From the NCBI GenBank assembly GCA_002633005.1, contig NMRA01000566.1, positions 161,654 through 225,653 of the forward strand: DNA of 64,000 nucleotides. The letters run 5' to 3'. The stretch's first letter is position 1, and each line of letters opens with the position of its first letter. The translations under genes and the position numbers were made by a program. The notes under the pieces are model-generated. The model was not told the origin of the DNA and did not search any database. It was given only the letters and a program-made list of their open reading frames with translations. This document shows, one piece after another, positions 31,501 through 43,170 of this stretch. The stretch comes from Phoronis australis. Lineage: Eukaryota > Phoronida > Phoronidae.

Positions 31501-34500
31501 CACACCTGTGACAAATTATCTTCATTAAGGCATCTTTACATAACGTAAATTCCATAATCTATATGTAATCCAAATTCATACCTGCGCAGTAGGCCACAGA
31601 ACATCCGGGTGCTCTCTTGAGTCTGTATACGTAGAACTCGTTGTCATTTCCGTCCTTGCAAGTTTTGACACTGATAGGCCATTGCATAGAGCAGCATGTT
31701 TTTGGAAGCAGCGGGTCATACGTCGGCATGTTCACGCATGCGATCCGTGTTACCTCGCCCTCCCCAAACTTTGGGTGTGCTCCTTTCATCCAAATAGGAG
31801 CGTGCGTGCCGCATTTGAATTGTTGGACGCACGAGGTTGGCATGGCGCCACCTACAGAGAATTACATAGAACTATGAGATTATTTTCATTTCATCTGACA
31901 ATTGTTTTTAAAAGACGCAACGCTCTGTTAAGTTTTCAGTTTATCTATCACAAATTTCTAGTTCAAATAATAAATTCAGCAGAAAACAACTTTTGAAATT
32001 AAGACTCATTTTTGTCGGAGCCTCTGCTTGTCTTTGAAATTGACCTACGCGTATTTTAGCTACATGTCGCCCTGTTTAGCAAAAATCGAATAAGGTTGGA
32101 ATCCTGTCACAATAAGGAATATTATGACAGCGATTTTAGATAGCATTAAAGGCCTATAAGATTTTCCATTTTGACGAGCGTTTAGTTGGGTTGTTTTCGT
32201 ACACCGCAAGACACCGCTAGCTTGCAATCACAGCGAAGAGTTCTCCTATAAATGTAATCTACCCCAAGTCAAAACTTCTATATCACCCAAGACCGGCCAA
32301 TCGCTCTAATGTCTGCCGTTTTACTTGGAAAGGCTAGTAAGCTCCCGAGCAACTCGCGGACACTCGCGATTAATTCGCGTGACTCGAGTTTTGTGAGTTC
32401 ATGCTTTTCTCTATAGAAACTGGCAATTTTCCAGTTACTTATGTTCCCATGCACTTTGACATAGAGAAGTAGTCAGATCAGTTATCAAGATAGTGGAATA
32501 CACGAGGCAGCATAAACGACGTCACACATTCCGAGTATATAAACTTTGCAGTGTGCACGGTCTTACCTGCTTTACTTATGAAGCGGTACCATCCATCCCG
32601 AAGTCGTCGATCGCATAGAAGCGGATCTTCCTTTTGCGGAACATAACCGGTGCTACGGAACGGCTCGTCAATTTCTGCGTACGATTTGCATGGATCCAAC
32701 TGAGCCAAGGATCCTTAGGGATAAAACCAAAGTGGAATTAATCGAGATTCCTAGCAAATTCGGAGAATTCATTGATTAGTTTAGTCATATTTTAATTTTA
32801 GATGTTGCTCGTCCCAGTCCCGTGGGCAGGTTAACAATAATTGTATAGGTATGGCACAACTTAATTTGACAACGGTAAACATTTGACCCCAACCCCCCTT
32901 TTGGTTTCAAATTTCAGATTTTTCCTTATCAACACTTCCTGCTCCCCCTCGGCCAGGAGCGATTTTGCACGTTGCCTGTCAAGGATACGGACTTTGCTGT
33001 TTGGGGCAAATCCCCGGGAGGTAACCATCGGGACCTGGGGTACCCATATTTGACCAACCTTGCAAAAAATCTGACTTTTTGACCTGAGCACGTAGCGTGC
33101 GGTACGCATGTACATGTTTGGCCTTTGGGGTGTCTAACATATGTACTGTTACAACCATCCTTCTGAAGCTCTGACCACTCAGGCACACTGTGTCTTGATG
33201 TGTCATGCTTTGAAGATATGCTTTTAAATTTCTGGTACATAAATATAGGACTGTTTCAACCCCCCAAAAAATTTTCAGAACTTATTCGTGTTATCTTCAA
33301 TTCTGACTCATTCTAGTGGTGACTGGACCTGTTTCCATTTATGAGTCACACTTGCATTTCAAAAATCTCAGAAGACTTTATTCACGAATGTCTGCACAAG
33401 AACTTAAAGCACCTTTTAAAAACCGTTAGACATAATCCATGTATAATGCGCTCGGCATAACAAACCCATACTCCGAATCTGACTACATGTGTGAGTCTTT
33501 AACCAACAACCCCCTATTCATCAAAATTATTTCCTAAAAGCATGTAACGATCAGATAGACAAAAAAGGAAATGTGTGGTCATGGAAGCCATCAGCTGGTC
33601 ACCTCCAAGGGATGGAGATATTTTAAGGATGTTTAAAAATATGAAATGATACATAATTTCAAAAGACGGAAATTAAAAGCAATTGATGCCTGAATCATAA
33701 TTCCTCTCCATCATGTTCTTAAAACATATCAAGTGGTACATGTACATACATACAATTTCAATCAATAACGGGACATACACTCGTCAGATGACTTCATGAT
33801 CCCTTGGAGGGTTTTCTGAGGAATTGCAGTTTATTTTTGAATCTAAATAACGTGAATCATTTTGCTCTAGAAAATCTATGCATAGTACGTTTCTTGGACT
33901 TTTTGAAGAACCTTTTATGCATAACTAAATGGACCCCAAACCCGCATTTGGCCTATTAATAAATACTTAAACCGACTTTCCCATCCAGTTCTCTGATACA
34001 AAATAATGCTCCGCAACCCTGGGCAACCCTAAAAAGTTTGGAGGAAAATTTGGAAACTTCTTTCAAAATCTGCTAAACAGACAAGCGTTACCCAAGCTTT
34101 TAGCGAATTGAACGGCAACTGTGGGAAAAGATCACTCACCGACGACCATATTGTCTGATATAGAGAGTATGGATTTTTTTGATTCCTGCCTTTAACTTGG
34201 AAGATTGACTTGAGTGACGTTTTAGCAGGTGATAGAGTGAGGACTGGTGGAAATCTTCAAAACAGGGCTTATTATCCTTTTAAGAGCGAAATTGTAATTG
34301 TCAGGGATCCCAAAGCGTGAATCCAGCACTCTTAAATATTCTCTCTCTGCTATATTCGCAGTCTTGCTTTCCCTGATGCACCCTACTGCCGGCTCCATGC
34401 CTATGTCGGTCGTTAAGTTTTCATCCTGACGCCTGGAAAGTGTTGGGAGGAAGCTCGGAAATCTCGGGTTTCTAGGTGATTTCTTGGGATTAATTAAAGA

Positions 34501-37500
34501 CTAAAATATGTAGACATTACTTTTGAACGAATTACGTCTATGACGAAATGTTAATGATTTTAACACTAGGTCGTGGATTAAGTTGTTTTTAACTGTTTGA
34601 AGTACATAGCGGATCACTACGGAGAAGGATTTTGCTGAGTTTTTCTCTTCAGCACCTGAAATGCATAAATTATCGGTCTCAGTTAATCAGTGGCCATATT
34701 ACTTTTAATTTGTAAATACCAAAGTTATATCAGTTCTAGCCTATACTGTGAGAGGTTAAAATTTATCCATATTAGGTCCATTATCTTGCTGTTTACATAC
34801 ACATGTATAACGTAACTATAGTCTGACCCAGTCCTTTGAAATTGGTAGGAGCAAATTTCTAACAGTTTCGATTAGAATGACGGAAGATAACAAGCAATAC
34901 CACTTGGAATACCCCACGCGACAAAGTTATGTAATTTTATATTTATCGATAAACAGTGCTAATTTCAGGCACACTTCGATAATATCGTAGGTAGCATTTC
35001 AAATAGCGGCATCTTTTGCCTGCAGGGAAATACAAATTTAGTAGCGTTAAAGGAGCATGCCACCTAAAAAACAACCTAAATTGTATCAATTTAGATCGAG
35101 TAGTTCTACTCCATAACGACACTTACGGTTGCGTTACCTGACACCTGACGACAGACGGAGATTTTGAAATTATCCAATGACGTAATTGATTTCACACGCA
35201 GTCTGTTCAGCAGTTCACAAGACGGATTACTGGTGTCAGCTTATCGCTTGAATCCATCGTTTAAGATTAATAAATCATCAAACTTCGATGTAAAACCCTT
35301 AAAATGCACCGAGCTCTTATAAAAACGTGTTGTTTTATTTCGCTGATACGGATTTATCGGTATTTAAACACAACAGTTTTTGCCAGCAAACACTTAAATT
35401 AGTATGATTTCACACGGCCTCGGTGTCCCGTCAATTAGTTTTATTGCACCTAAGGGCGGTAAGGCAGTGATTTATTCACTGCTGGCTTCTCAAATCCTTT
35501 GCAGTCGCGAACACTCCCAAGGCATTACAAATTGCATCTAATGAGGCAGACTTAGTTTAAGTTTTATATAAGCATTGGGTAGGGTGAGAATAATTCGTTT
35601 TGAAACAGAACGCTCAGTAACAAACATCAACATGGCAACGGCAATCCCGTGTGACTTAGACGGGAACTCATCAGTCGAACCAGACGAAGACTTCGCAGGT
35701 GGAACGCTAAGTTTCACAGGCTATCGATTCGAACAGGGATACAGTGATGAAGAGGCGCCGTGAACAAGCTCAGACAACGGAACGTATGGATAGTTATTTG
35801 GTAAGCCGGCATTCGTCAGGCACTGTCGGCAACTGCTGGCCACAGACACGGAAATGTTGCACGGCCTGATACGTGCTATTTACAGCGTTCTATTCATTCT
35901 TCACTACCACGAGCCAATTTCTAAGCATTTCGGACTCTCGAGGAAGTCGAAAAAAACGATATACCCGCTTTCCTCGTGACTGCATAGTTCGGACAAGCGG
36001 GAACAATGCACCAATATAGCGAGCGTCATTCACTCTGCAGATGAACCACTGACGTCGCTAGCGTCGTTTCTCACCTTCCTCACAGGTTAACGCAACACCT
36101 CTTGGCAAGGTAAGGTCAACCGTATTTGAAGCGATGGGGATATAGACCGATTAAGACGGCAAAAAAGACTAATTAAATCCTGTGGCATTCTCCTTTAAAG
36201 CCATATGGCGTCATATCATCCGTAGATAAAAAATGCATATGATTGGCCTCAATTTATGGTTTTGAACCGAAAAAAATATACCTCCACTTGAGCAAACTTG
36301 TTGTCCCGGTTCCCACTTATCTTTGTGCTTCCTGTCAAAGAGCTACCATGGACATGAGGTTATCAAGTAATCTTCGACTTTAAGATCAAGAAATCCAAAA
36401 CAGATCATAACTAATCAAGCTTAAGATTTCAAAGTGCAGCGTTTGTCAGCTGAGAAATTTCATACATTGAGTATGACGTCACTAACAGGTATTTATACTG
36501 AGCAACTCTACATTAGAAGATAACAAGTTAGTGTGTACAGATTTCCTATTCATGCTAAAACCATTGAGAGATTTCTTGACCAGCATGTTCATTACGCCAA
36601 AACAAAAGCTGAAAACAGAGTTATTGTCCATCTGAAATCAACGGTGTATGGATATTTTATATTTTCATATTTTTTAAGTTTAAAAATATTACTTTTGCCA
36701 ATAGTTTGTAAACTGCGTTCCCTTACTAGGTCAGCAGCCATGTCTGAGCTCCGTTCCGTGTAACTTTTGACATCGAAGCCGAAACGTTAAAATCTGAGCT
36801 ATTCAAATCCGGGAAAAACTTCTACTTACGTCGACGTAATATGATTCAAATCTCCAAAGCATCAAGTGACATTGCGTAACGAAATCAATAGAAATTTCAA
36901 TTTTTAGGTTCATTAGAGATGGCACCTCAGCAACCCATGGAAATTTCGCTTTTTACCACAAGTACCTCTGCTTAGACGGACCCAACGAAAATAATTAATT
37001 TCGTGACCAAACTTTACTTTGCAGGTATGTACATGTAGTAGGCTAAGACAAAAATGCAAAACATCGAAATTTAAAAAATCACCCATTTATTAAAACTGAC
37101 TGTCGCCAAACTTCCACTACTTGCACTGACTTCCATGTCTAATCTCATTGAAGTACGTGGGGTTACATGTACATTGGTCAAGTACATGTAATCTATCGCT
37201 TACGATGCTTTCAGCTATAGACGAAACATTTTTGTATAATGCGTTTAAACATTACATATTTTGATACAAAGTTATTGTTGTTTGTTTTCAGCAGGTAGAC
37301 GATCTAAGTGTATCTGATAATCTGAAATAAAAGTCAATTCATTCTGTTTTTTTATCCCATCCAGATTATCGCGTCTTTAAAAGGACACTGAATAGCAAAC
37401 ATCCTGTGGTTTAGCATTTTACTAGATGTCTACTATGCCATTTAATTATTTGAAAGAAATAATCCACTGTATCTCCTGTCAACTATCAGAAGTTTGGAGC

Positions 37501-38088
37501 AATTGTGACTACTTCTTACAAAATCTCTCCAATCGAAAACCGTGACTAACTCTTTGGCCGAGTTAATCGACGTGCAGGCCTCATACCTGTAACCACAGTA
37601 GCTTGCTGTGGTAAAATGCGGAAGGGTTCATTTGAATAATTGTGATTTCATCCATCATGCAAGTATTGATTGGACAATAATAGGTCTCTAAATAAATTTT
37701 GGGAAACAGAGTTTAGAATTCATTTAATTAAACATGCCGTTTTCTCGTTCCGTGAAACTGGAATAGTGTCAGTTTCTGTCGTAAAATTTGCACAACTAAT
37801 TACAACAAATGTACAAGTATTTGCCAAGAACGATTACTCTCTCAAGCAATCAAAGTAAACCAAGCAAAACTTGTTTTCTTTTCAGGAACTCACTCCAAGA
37901 AAAAATAAAATTATCGCAAAGAACACACTGTAATTGGTTTCCTTTATGTTAGTAGGTTGTATTTTTAATGCTTTTGCAAGTAATGTTTACATTTTGCATT
38001 TATTTACCAGTAGACTGAAACAAGTAATTTAAAACTTACCCTTGGCAATCCCAAAGATGAGAATAGAAACAACAACTTTCCAAGCCAT
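14130..38088 (-). CDS. VWDE: VWDE-like secreted multidomain protein, 23 exons, about 1,115 aa
   Basis: This is a homologue of von Willebrand factor D and EGF domain-containing protein. Twenty-three exons total 3,348 nt with stop, and all 22 junctions keep phase. Order: signal peptide (MAWKVVVSILIFGIAKG), D8C domain (residues about 20-155), VWDE-type beta-rich middle (155-385), VWD domain (about 395-570, with GDPHF and GICGTFDNN), linker cysteines (570-750), EGF-like module (about 765-795), TIG-like segment with VSNDG (805-905), a Cys module (918-951), Thr-rich linker (954-985) and two Cys-rich repeats (about 1000-1110). The family assignment rests on the contiguous D8C plus VWD plus EGF order and on signatures such as SCICAIAIREGNDVITLDMC. 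No transmembrane segment or GPI signal is seen, so it is probably an extracellular matrix or plasma protein. Vertebrate VWDE ends in many EGF repeats; here I see one EGF and a different Cys-rich tail. Exon blocks are described separately. Confidence 0.85.
17549..17946 (+). pseudogene. N-terminal part of a Harbinger transposase, cut by an assembly gap
   Basis: From an ATG at 17549 the frame reads a basic N-terminus (KARRRRGERRRKNWVRPWI), then QFGIYDQLMVELRKED and a MPPAMFDELLARVGPRI segment. This layout is typical of HARBI1-like transposases upstream of the DDE nuclease domain. The frame enters the gap at 17947. After the gap only about 230 bases of AT-rich terminal sequence remain, so the DDE domain is either deleted or hidden in a gap whose true size is unknown. 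Confidence 0.75.
17947..18016. other. Assembly gap (70 N)
   Basis: A run of 70 undetermined bases inside the Harbinger element. The number may be nominal; a full-length element would need about 1 to 2 kb more. Confidence 0.95.
18460..18515. repeat. Hairpin repeat with perfect 16-bp arms (type copy)
   Basis: The left arm ATGGGCGGTGCACCAC (18460-18475) and the right arm GTGGTGCACCGCCCAT (18500-18515) are exact reverse complements around a 24-bp loop. This is the cleanest of five copies of a short foldback family in this window. It lies in the same VWDE intron as the Harbinger element but outside it. Confidence 0.9.
22834..25891 (-). CDS. VWDE: VWDE-like gene, VWD domain block (exons 8-12)
   Basis: Exons: 25815-25891, 24697-24760, 24353-24550, 23605-23816, 22834-22978. 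The first two are short and easily missed. 25815-25891 gives CQGTGDPHFVGFDRK, the start of a VWD domain, and ends in phase 2. 24697-24760 continues AAYHLYNVGEYVMHKSKKRP. 24353-24550 encodes RTWTCWKVSCICAIAIREGN and DMCNGRWGK. 23605-23816 encodes the FPSGGWVKAGAEYYGLNVYT strand and TVTEGICGTFDNNAANDYTM, the usual VWD end. 22834-22978 opens RIPYGTSLFDSVP and has FCKCQTQTGKVDC. VWD domains mediate disulphide-linked assembly in mucins and von Willebrand factor. No CGLC-type disulphide isomerase motif is seen, so multimer formation cannot be claimed. Confidence 0.85.
25200..25400. repeat. Foldback repeat, copy B, in a VWDE intron
   Basis: This holds GAAGCTTTTCGGCGAATT, CCTCATACTCACTAAAACAT and CAATACCTTTTGCGCA, the same blocks as copy A in opposite orientation, and ends AGACGGTGGTCACTGTCTG. 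It lacks the middle part of copy A. It lies between VWDE exons 9 and 8. Confidence 0.6.
25500..25640. repeat. Interspersed repeat fragment, related copies near 11640-11745 and 28640-28720
   Basis: GAGCTATCAGCTCTTTGCAG here corresponds to GAGCTATCAGTTCTTTGCAA near 11718, with matching flanks for about 80 bases. The segment CTTGTCACGGCA recurs near 28661. The element type is not recognised. Confidence 0.4.
26194..38088 (-). CDS. VWDE: VWDE-like gene, 5' block: signal peptide, D8C and middle region (exons 1-7)
   Basis: Exons: 38040-38088, 32567-32713, 31582-31851, 28865-29115, 27490-27576, 26610-26754, 26194-26399. Exon 1 ends AAG-G and the next exon supplies GA, restoring Gly-Ser. Exons 2-3 form the D8C domain, known from uromodulin, GP2 and VWDE: LDPCKSYAEIDEPFRSTGY, CDRRLRDGWYRF, then MPTSCVQQFKCGTHAPIW and the double cysteine in LPKTCCSM. 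Exons 4-7 hold the VWDE-specific region (NFNCHL, EVTWLFD, VSCRVRSTYE, IVCEHRMAFFCQIDIEM, ASESCIRTI). For exon 7 I use the acceptor ending TTGCAG just before 26399; a second AG at 26422-26423 would put the reading frame into a stop. The 5.3-kb first intron holds a TTAA-flanked transposon. Confidence 0.82.
29326..29385. repeat. 30-bp tandem duplication
   Basis: Two identical 30-bp units begin CCTCAGACTTCTATTATACC at 29326 and 29356. They lie in the VWDE intron between exons 4 and 3. Confidence 0.95.
35051..36194 (+). mobile_element. TTAA-flanked DNA transposon, Kolobok- or piggyBac-like, non-autonomous
   Basis: The left end AGGAGCATGCCAC and the reverse complement of the right end AGGAGAATGCCAC match at 12 of 13 bases. 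Both sides carry TTAA (35047-35050 and 36195-36198), the target duplication of piggyBac and Kolobok elements. The element is 1,144 bp and lies in intron 1 of the VWDE-like gene. It holds one short frame with a tail seen in Kolobok-associated proteins, annotated next. It is too short for an intact transposase. Confidence 0.7.
35632..35763 (+). pseudogene. Short remnant ORF of the TTAA element
   Basis: The frame from an ATG at 35632 encodes a 43-residue acidic peptide ending FTGYRFEQGYSDEEAP. A comparable Tyr-x-Phe-Glu-Pro motif with acidic residues is common near the N-terminus of uncharacterised second proteins of Kolobok-type elements. Downstream sequence near 35800-35860 recalls the Cys-rich G-x-C ... 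CC segment of those proteins but is interrupted by stops. The match rests on memory of the family and is weak. Confidence 0.35.
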
Positions 38089-40310
38089 AACTACCTTTTA
38101 CAGGAAAATATGACTGGAAAGATTTTGTCAAACTATGACAGAATCTGGTATTTATTAGTAAATCTACAAACCGATGGAACATTCTTAGGGTACTCTATAG
38201 AGTTTTGTCCGGTTATTGGACGTTTAGTATGCACGCATAGCTTAAGTTACAAACTAATAATATTAGGCCTACAGTCACTTTTCGTTTGCTCTCCCTTTAT
38301 TATTTACAGAACAGTTTCATACTGAGTAGTAAAGATCACATTTATTATATTATTGGTATCACATTTTCTGACATCTCTGATAACGATTTAGGTAACGTAG
38401 ATTAAAGCTATAAGAATAAACACTCGAGTGCTTTATTCTTGGGTTAAAAACGAACCCATTTCATTAGTAATACAGGATTTGTGTTCTAACTTTCGAACTA
38501 ATTAAAAATAGAACTTTCATATTTACTATTTGTATAGAGCAGTATACAGCCGAGGAAAACTAGACGTGTTTCGGAGTTGTGTAGGATCTTATTGACCGGT
38601 CTATGTATTTAACAAAATACTTTAAAAAAATACATTTTAACACAAAAAGGCATATATTTTTTGACCGATTTGCCATTAATTAAATCGCGTGACCTGTCTT
38701 TCTAGTAAATTTAGAAAAAAAGAACATTAACAATAAATAATATAAATAGCATGCTTTCTAACACTTTCTGGTTTTAACTCATATTATTCTACATTAAGTT
38801 TTTCGTATTTAACTTTAAAACATTTATATCGTTTCGAGTTGAGCATGCCTACATTTTAGCGCGTGCGCACTCGAACGGTGGAGAACTAGACACTATACGT
38901 TCTTTGGAGACGAGAAATCAAAATAATGATATTCAAGATGGTGGACGCCTCAAGTATTTTATTTGATGTAGGTGAAATCTAAACAAGTTGTTACAGTTTT
39001 TAAAATGTCATTGCGGAGTTTTTCATGAAAATTGTAACGGGAACTTAGTGAGTTCTCTAGACAGTGTTAATAAGATGCATGTATGAATATGTGTTAAAGT
39101 GTGATGAAGAGGCAATGCACGAGCGTTCCATGGATGAGACAACTTTATATTTAGACCCCTCAACGCTACCGAAGTGGTCTCAAAATGACACGTGACTTCT
39201 GGTCATACAAAAACAGTTCGCTATTCTTTAATAATTTTGTCGTTGAATTAAGTAACACGCTATGACAAATCCATTTCTACATCACGCACCAAGCAAAAAC
39301 GAAGCAGTCGTTTTTTTCCAAACCCGAAAATCTCACTTATTTGACCAAATTCACAACGGTAAGTAGTTTAAATATGTTTCATGTGGCGGAAAGTTGCTTT
39401 TCAGCCGTTTCATCGTGCCCCGCATATCGCATCTGTTTTCAAATAAGTGCGTTATACAAGTAAAAATTGAAACATTTTAAGAGCCATTAAAATACCATAA
39501 ACTTTCAAATAGAATAAGAAAAGGGTGCAGTTAAACCATTCCTCAGAAGCTGAAACAGACATCTTTCTGAAATACAGAGAACTTATCTTCTTTTAAAAAT
39601 TCTTGTGTAACTGTTCAGTTGTGTTATGCACTAGTAGCACGAGTGATCGCCAAGCACCTGGGCCAAAGGTTCATGGATCATGTCAGTATCGATAATATGA
39701 CCGAGATTTAGTTATCATGAGATTACAGATGTGTGAGACCTGTAGCCGCCATTCTCAGGTCGCTGTTGGAATATTTCTTGCTGCTCAAGTTTAGTTTTGA
39801 ATCTCTTAATAATTTCTGTGCACCACGCTTTCTTCACAAATGATTGATTTTAACAATATTTCCATCTGAAAGAGCGAATCATTTTTGGAGTTACCTGTAT
39901 GGTTTAAGTTGCCATACATGTACATGTGAATGTAAATTCACATTTATAAAAATACTTTTGGTTTAAACCAGTTGTCGTCATTACACTAGTCTCAATTTTC
40001 CTGATAAAAGGTGAATTCTGAACTTAGGAAAGATTGAAAATTCGCCATTGCATGAAACCATCTTAAGCGTATACGTACATAATGTTGGCACGCTTTGTGT
40101 CAAGCTACCATACAGAGCCTGGTCTCAACCAATTTGAGAATGTCAGTTCTTCCTAATCCCAGAAATTCCTTCCAAATATAATAAGAAACTAATTAAGACA
40201 CAGTTATGCGTAAGCAGTGCAAATAAAAAAATATTTTAAGGAAGGCAGGTATGTTACACCTTTAAGTTTTAAACCGAAAGGAATGATCTTAGTGTTCAAA
40301 CACTCAGATG

Positions 40311-40420
40311 CCGGAGAGTAGGCAGTGTCTCCAATGACCTCATACGCCCGGAGAGTAGCCAGCGTCTTCACTGAGCTCATACGCCGGAGAGTAGCCAGCG
40401 TCTTAACTCAGCCGGTCGCT
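40311..40420. repeat. Minisatellite, about 37-bp unit, three copies
   Basis: CCGGAGAGTAGCCAGCGTCT recurs at 40311, 40348 and 40384 with CTCATACG spacers. The first unit is diverged (GGCAGTG) and the last two are nearly identical. It is intergenic. Confidence 0.85.
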
Positions 40421-40866
40421 TACAGTACGCGGGAAATATTTAGAGTTTTTGAGTAGTTAAAGTTCCAAAATTTCGCTGTACATGTTTCATTGGCTCTTGG
40501 AGGGTGAGTGCTAAACTTCGAATTCATCCGTCCCTGGGTTACCTGCGTCAATATTTAACTTAAAGTGTTACAAGAAAACCGCTTGCATGCTATACTGCTA
40601 AAACCCCATTTAGTGTTTTACCAATGTACAGTGTTTAAGGTGGAATAAAAATGGATTAGCACAGAAGTACAACGATATTATTTTGTGCTTTCCGCTTACA
40701 AATTATCAATTCATATCTGTGAGGAACTCCTTGAGCAGACTCAACAAAATGAAACGCAACCCGAGACCAAACAGGGACTGGATATAATTTAAACTCATTA
40801 TTTGTATAACAAAGTTTGGTACTAGTTATGATAAATTTATATTTTTAAAAAAGCGAAATTCAAAGT

Positions 40867-41340
40867 GTTTTAAGAGTGACTCCATATAAAAACCAACAGG
40901 TAGAGTCTATACCCAAAATCACCGATTTTTTTGAAACTTAGCACATGAGTTTGCTTCGCTGAGATGTAGAAAAACCTCACTTTTTAAGAATTTTCAATCA
41001 TCATTTTTCTTTTTATGACCTGTACCTCCATTTTGCAACAAAATTGGGCGTCGAAGTAGGCATGTTTGAATGCATTTTACTAGCATGTGTGGTAAGGTCA
41101 AAACAAATTATTAATACGAATTGAAAGGACAGAGGCTGAATAATTTAATGGCATAACTTTCAAAATCCATTTTTAAATTTGTACGTTTTGAATTTGTGAG
41201 GCAAAAACGGCTATTTTTCAGTTTTTCACTGAAGCCATTTTCGGCCAAATTTGGCACTCTGTAGCAGCCATAACACACCTTTCCTGAAATTGAATTTATA
41301 ATAATTTGTTTAGTCATTCCTAACCTGTTCATAATCTAAA
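40867..41340. repeat. Interspersed repeat with an inverted relative ending near 44290
   Basis: CTCCATATAAAAACCA and GAGTCTATACCCAAAAT near 40880-40920 are matched on the opposite strand near 44240-44290 (GTCCATATAAAAACCAGT, CAGTCTATACGTCAAAAT). Beyond about 60 bases the two diverge, so the extents given are rough. The element class is not recognised. Confidence 0.35.
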
Positions 41341-42329
41341 ATAAAAAATCTTGCCTCTAATGTAGTTTTTGCGTACGAAGCATTACACTAACTGCACTTC
41401 GTCCTTTTGCACGTTCTCAGTTGCCTCTGCTGCCAATAGGGGGCTGTTGGAACATACAATTAGCTTGCGAAACACGACATAAAAACCTTGTATTTTGGAG
41501 AAAAGGCAGTCAGCATTATTAATTACCATTCTCTGAAAATGGCATTGATGATTATTGCTTATTACAAAAAATATGTAACGTAAATCAACTGGCATGATGA
41601 TAGATGGCGCTGCTTTTGTTTACGTAGAGCCTGAAGAATCATCTAGAATAAGCCAGAGCAGTAACACGAGGACCTTGCTATAATTCAAGACTTCGCGAAA
41701 TATTGCCCTGCATTTTAAATAAGAACACGTGGTTTTGGATAAATTTTAGAGAGGTTCTAGTGTTACTGAACTCACCCCTGCCTTGTTGTCTATCTGCCTT
41801 GTTCGTGCCACAGGCAAAGGAAGGCGCCCAAGGTGGATATGCCTCCCTAGTGTTCAGTGCAAAAAATACTTCAACTTGTCGATAGTCATTGTAACTTTGG
41901 GTTCATATTGCAATGTCCCTGCCGGTTGCTACAAATTTTAGTCGCCACCAGTCGCCAGAAATCTGGTGTTCCCCCTACACACCGGGCACCTTAACGCTGA
42001 ATATTTCTGCCAGTGTGATCATCAGTGGTATAAAAAGGTACACATTCACAGTCAATAGAAAATAATTCACGAGAGACAATTTTATTAATGACTCATTCAT
42101 GACAGACATGAAGTAAACAGAAGTAACGGTCTCGACTTCATATATCACACATCTTTGACTGGTATGCTACAAAACTAGGCTAAACGTTGAGCTCATTTAC
42201 CACTTCATTCAGTAAATCTGACGATATAACAGCATCTTCAGCAGAAATTGCTTCGTCATAAACATTGCTGCAAAAAACCTCCAAAAATCCACCAATCTGC
42301 GATTCACTTAATATCACAGGTAAACACTT

Positions 42330-43170
42330 TACCAATAGGTTCTCATAATGTTTTCTCCATTTTGGCACTTCCGAGGGTGAACGTTTTTACCTGATTTATC
42401 TCCTTCATCGAATATGTTCGTCAGAAAGTTCTTAACCTTTGCTGAAAATTTTGTTGCCTTTTTTACCTTTTTTAATGCCTAACCTATTGCTTCAGCATTC
42501 GTCTCATCCAAATAGTACTCTGAGCAGGCTGTCTCAAGTGACGCTCCGGTTCTTGCATCTGAAAGCATTTCTGACCACTGTCGTGCGACGTGGTCATACG
42601 TGTAGCAAAAAATTTCGAGTAACCTTGCTGGGTACTAGGGAACTTTTGTTGAAGCTCTTCACTAGATCTGATACAATGCCAACCTTGACTCTTGGTGTTG
42701 AAAATCCGCCATGTCTCAGAGAGATGTTAGTGTATTTTAGAGAAATAGGTTTCCCCTTTTCTCAGTATTTGTAAGAACTTACCGTCACCCACATGGAATG
42801 ATTTCCACACGCGAATTCCTTGGGTGGAATAGTGGGAATTTGGTAATGTGCGTATACCAGGAACTGAGTATTTTGGAAAAGACTTTGTTGCATTGACTGA
42901 ACATGCATACACATAACATCCCTTTACACGGCCACTGGAAAGTATTGCTTCTTTCAAATCCAGAAAGTTTATGATATTGTTACCTTCGGTTACAAAGTAC
43001 TTTGCATGTTGTTTGAGTGGAGCGATCTTGCGATCACAGAGATCCTTTCCATTCTGACTTTCACTAAAGTCATATCTCGAAACAGAAATGCCGCTAGAAT
43101 TTGACAAGGCTGCTACGTTCAGGAGGAGAGGAGCAGAGTGGTAACATCCAGCATTACCTGACTCTTCCAT
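42330..43170 (-). pseudogene. Broken gene of a transposon-associated protein family (DDE-like)
   Basis: The frame from about 43170 contains GNAGCYHSAPLLLNVAAL, ISVSRYDFSESQNGKDLCDR, APLKQHAKYFVTEGNNI and DLKEAILSSGRVKG. This matches a large repetitive family of uncharacterised metazoan proteins that I regard as transposase-like. The usual Asp before NAGCYH is Gly here. After IRVWKSFHVGDGKF the frame is interrupted. Further down, near 42345-42480, ALKKVKKATKFSAKVKNFLT and GDKSGKNVHP match the family's C-terminal domain, preceded by an in-frame TAG. The gene is therefore decayed and not expected to make a protein. The family match is from memory. Confidence 0.6.

Larger units (their letters stand above)
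38089..42329. other. Region upstream of the VWDE-like gene, no gene recognised
   Basis: The promoter should lie just right of 38088. An AT-rich TAATAAATAC on the minus strand near 38149-38158 is a possible TATA-like element but is not convincing. The rest holds the 37-bp minisatellite and an interspersed repeat. Confidence 0.4.
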
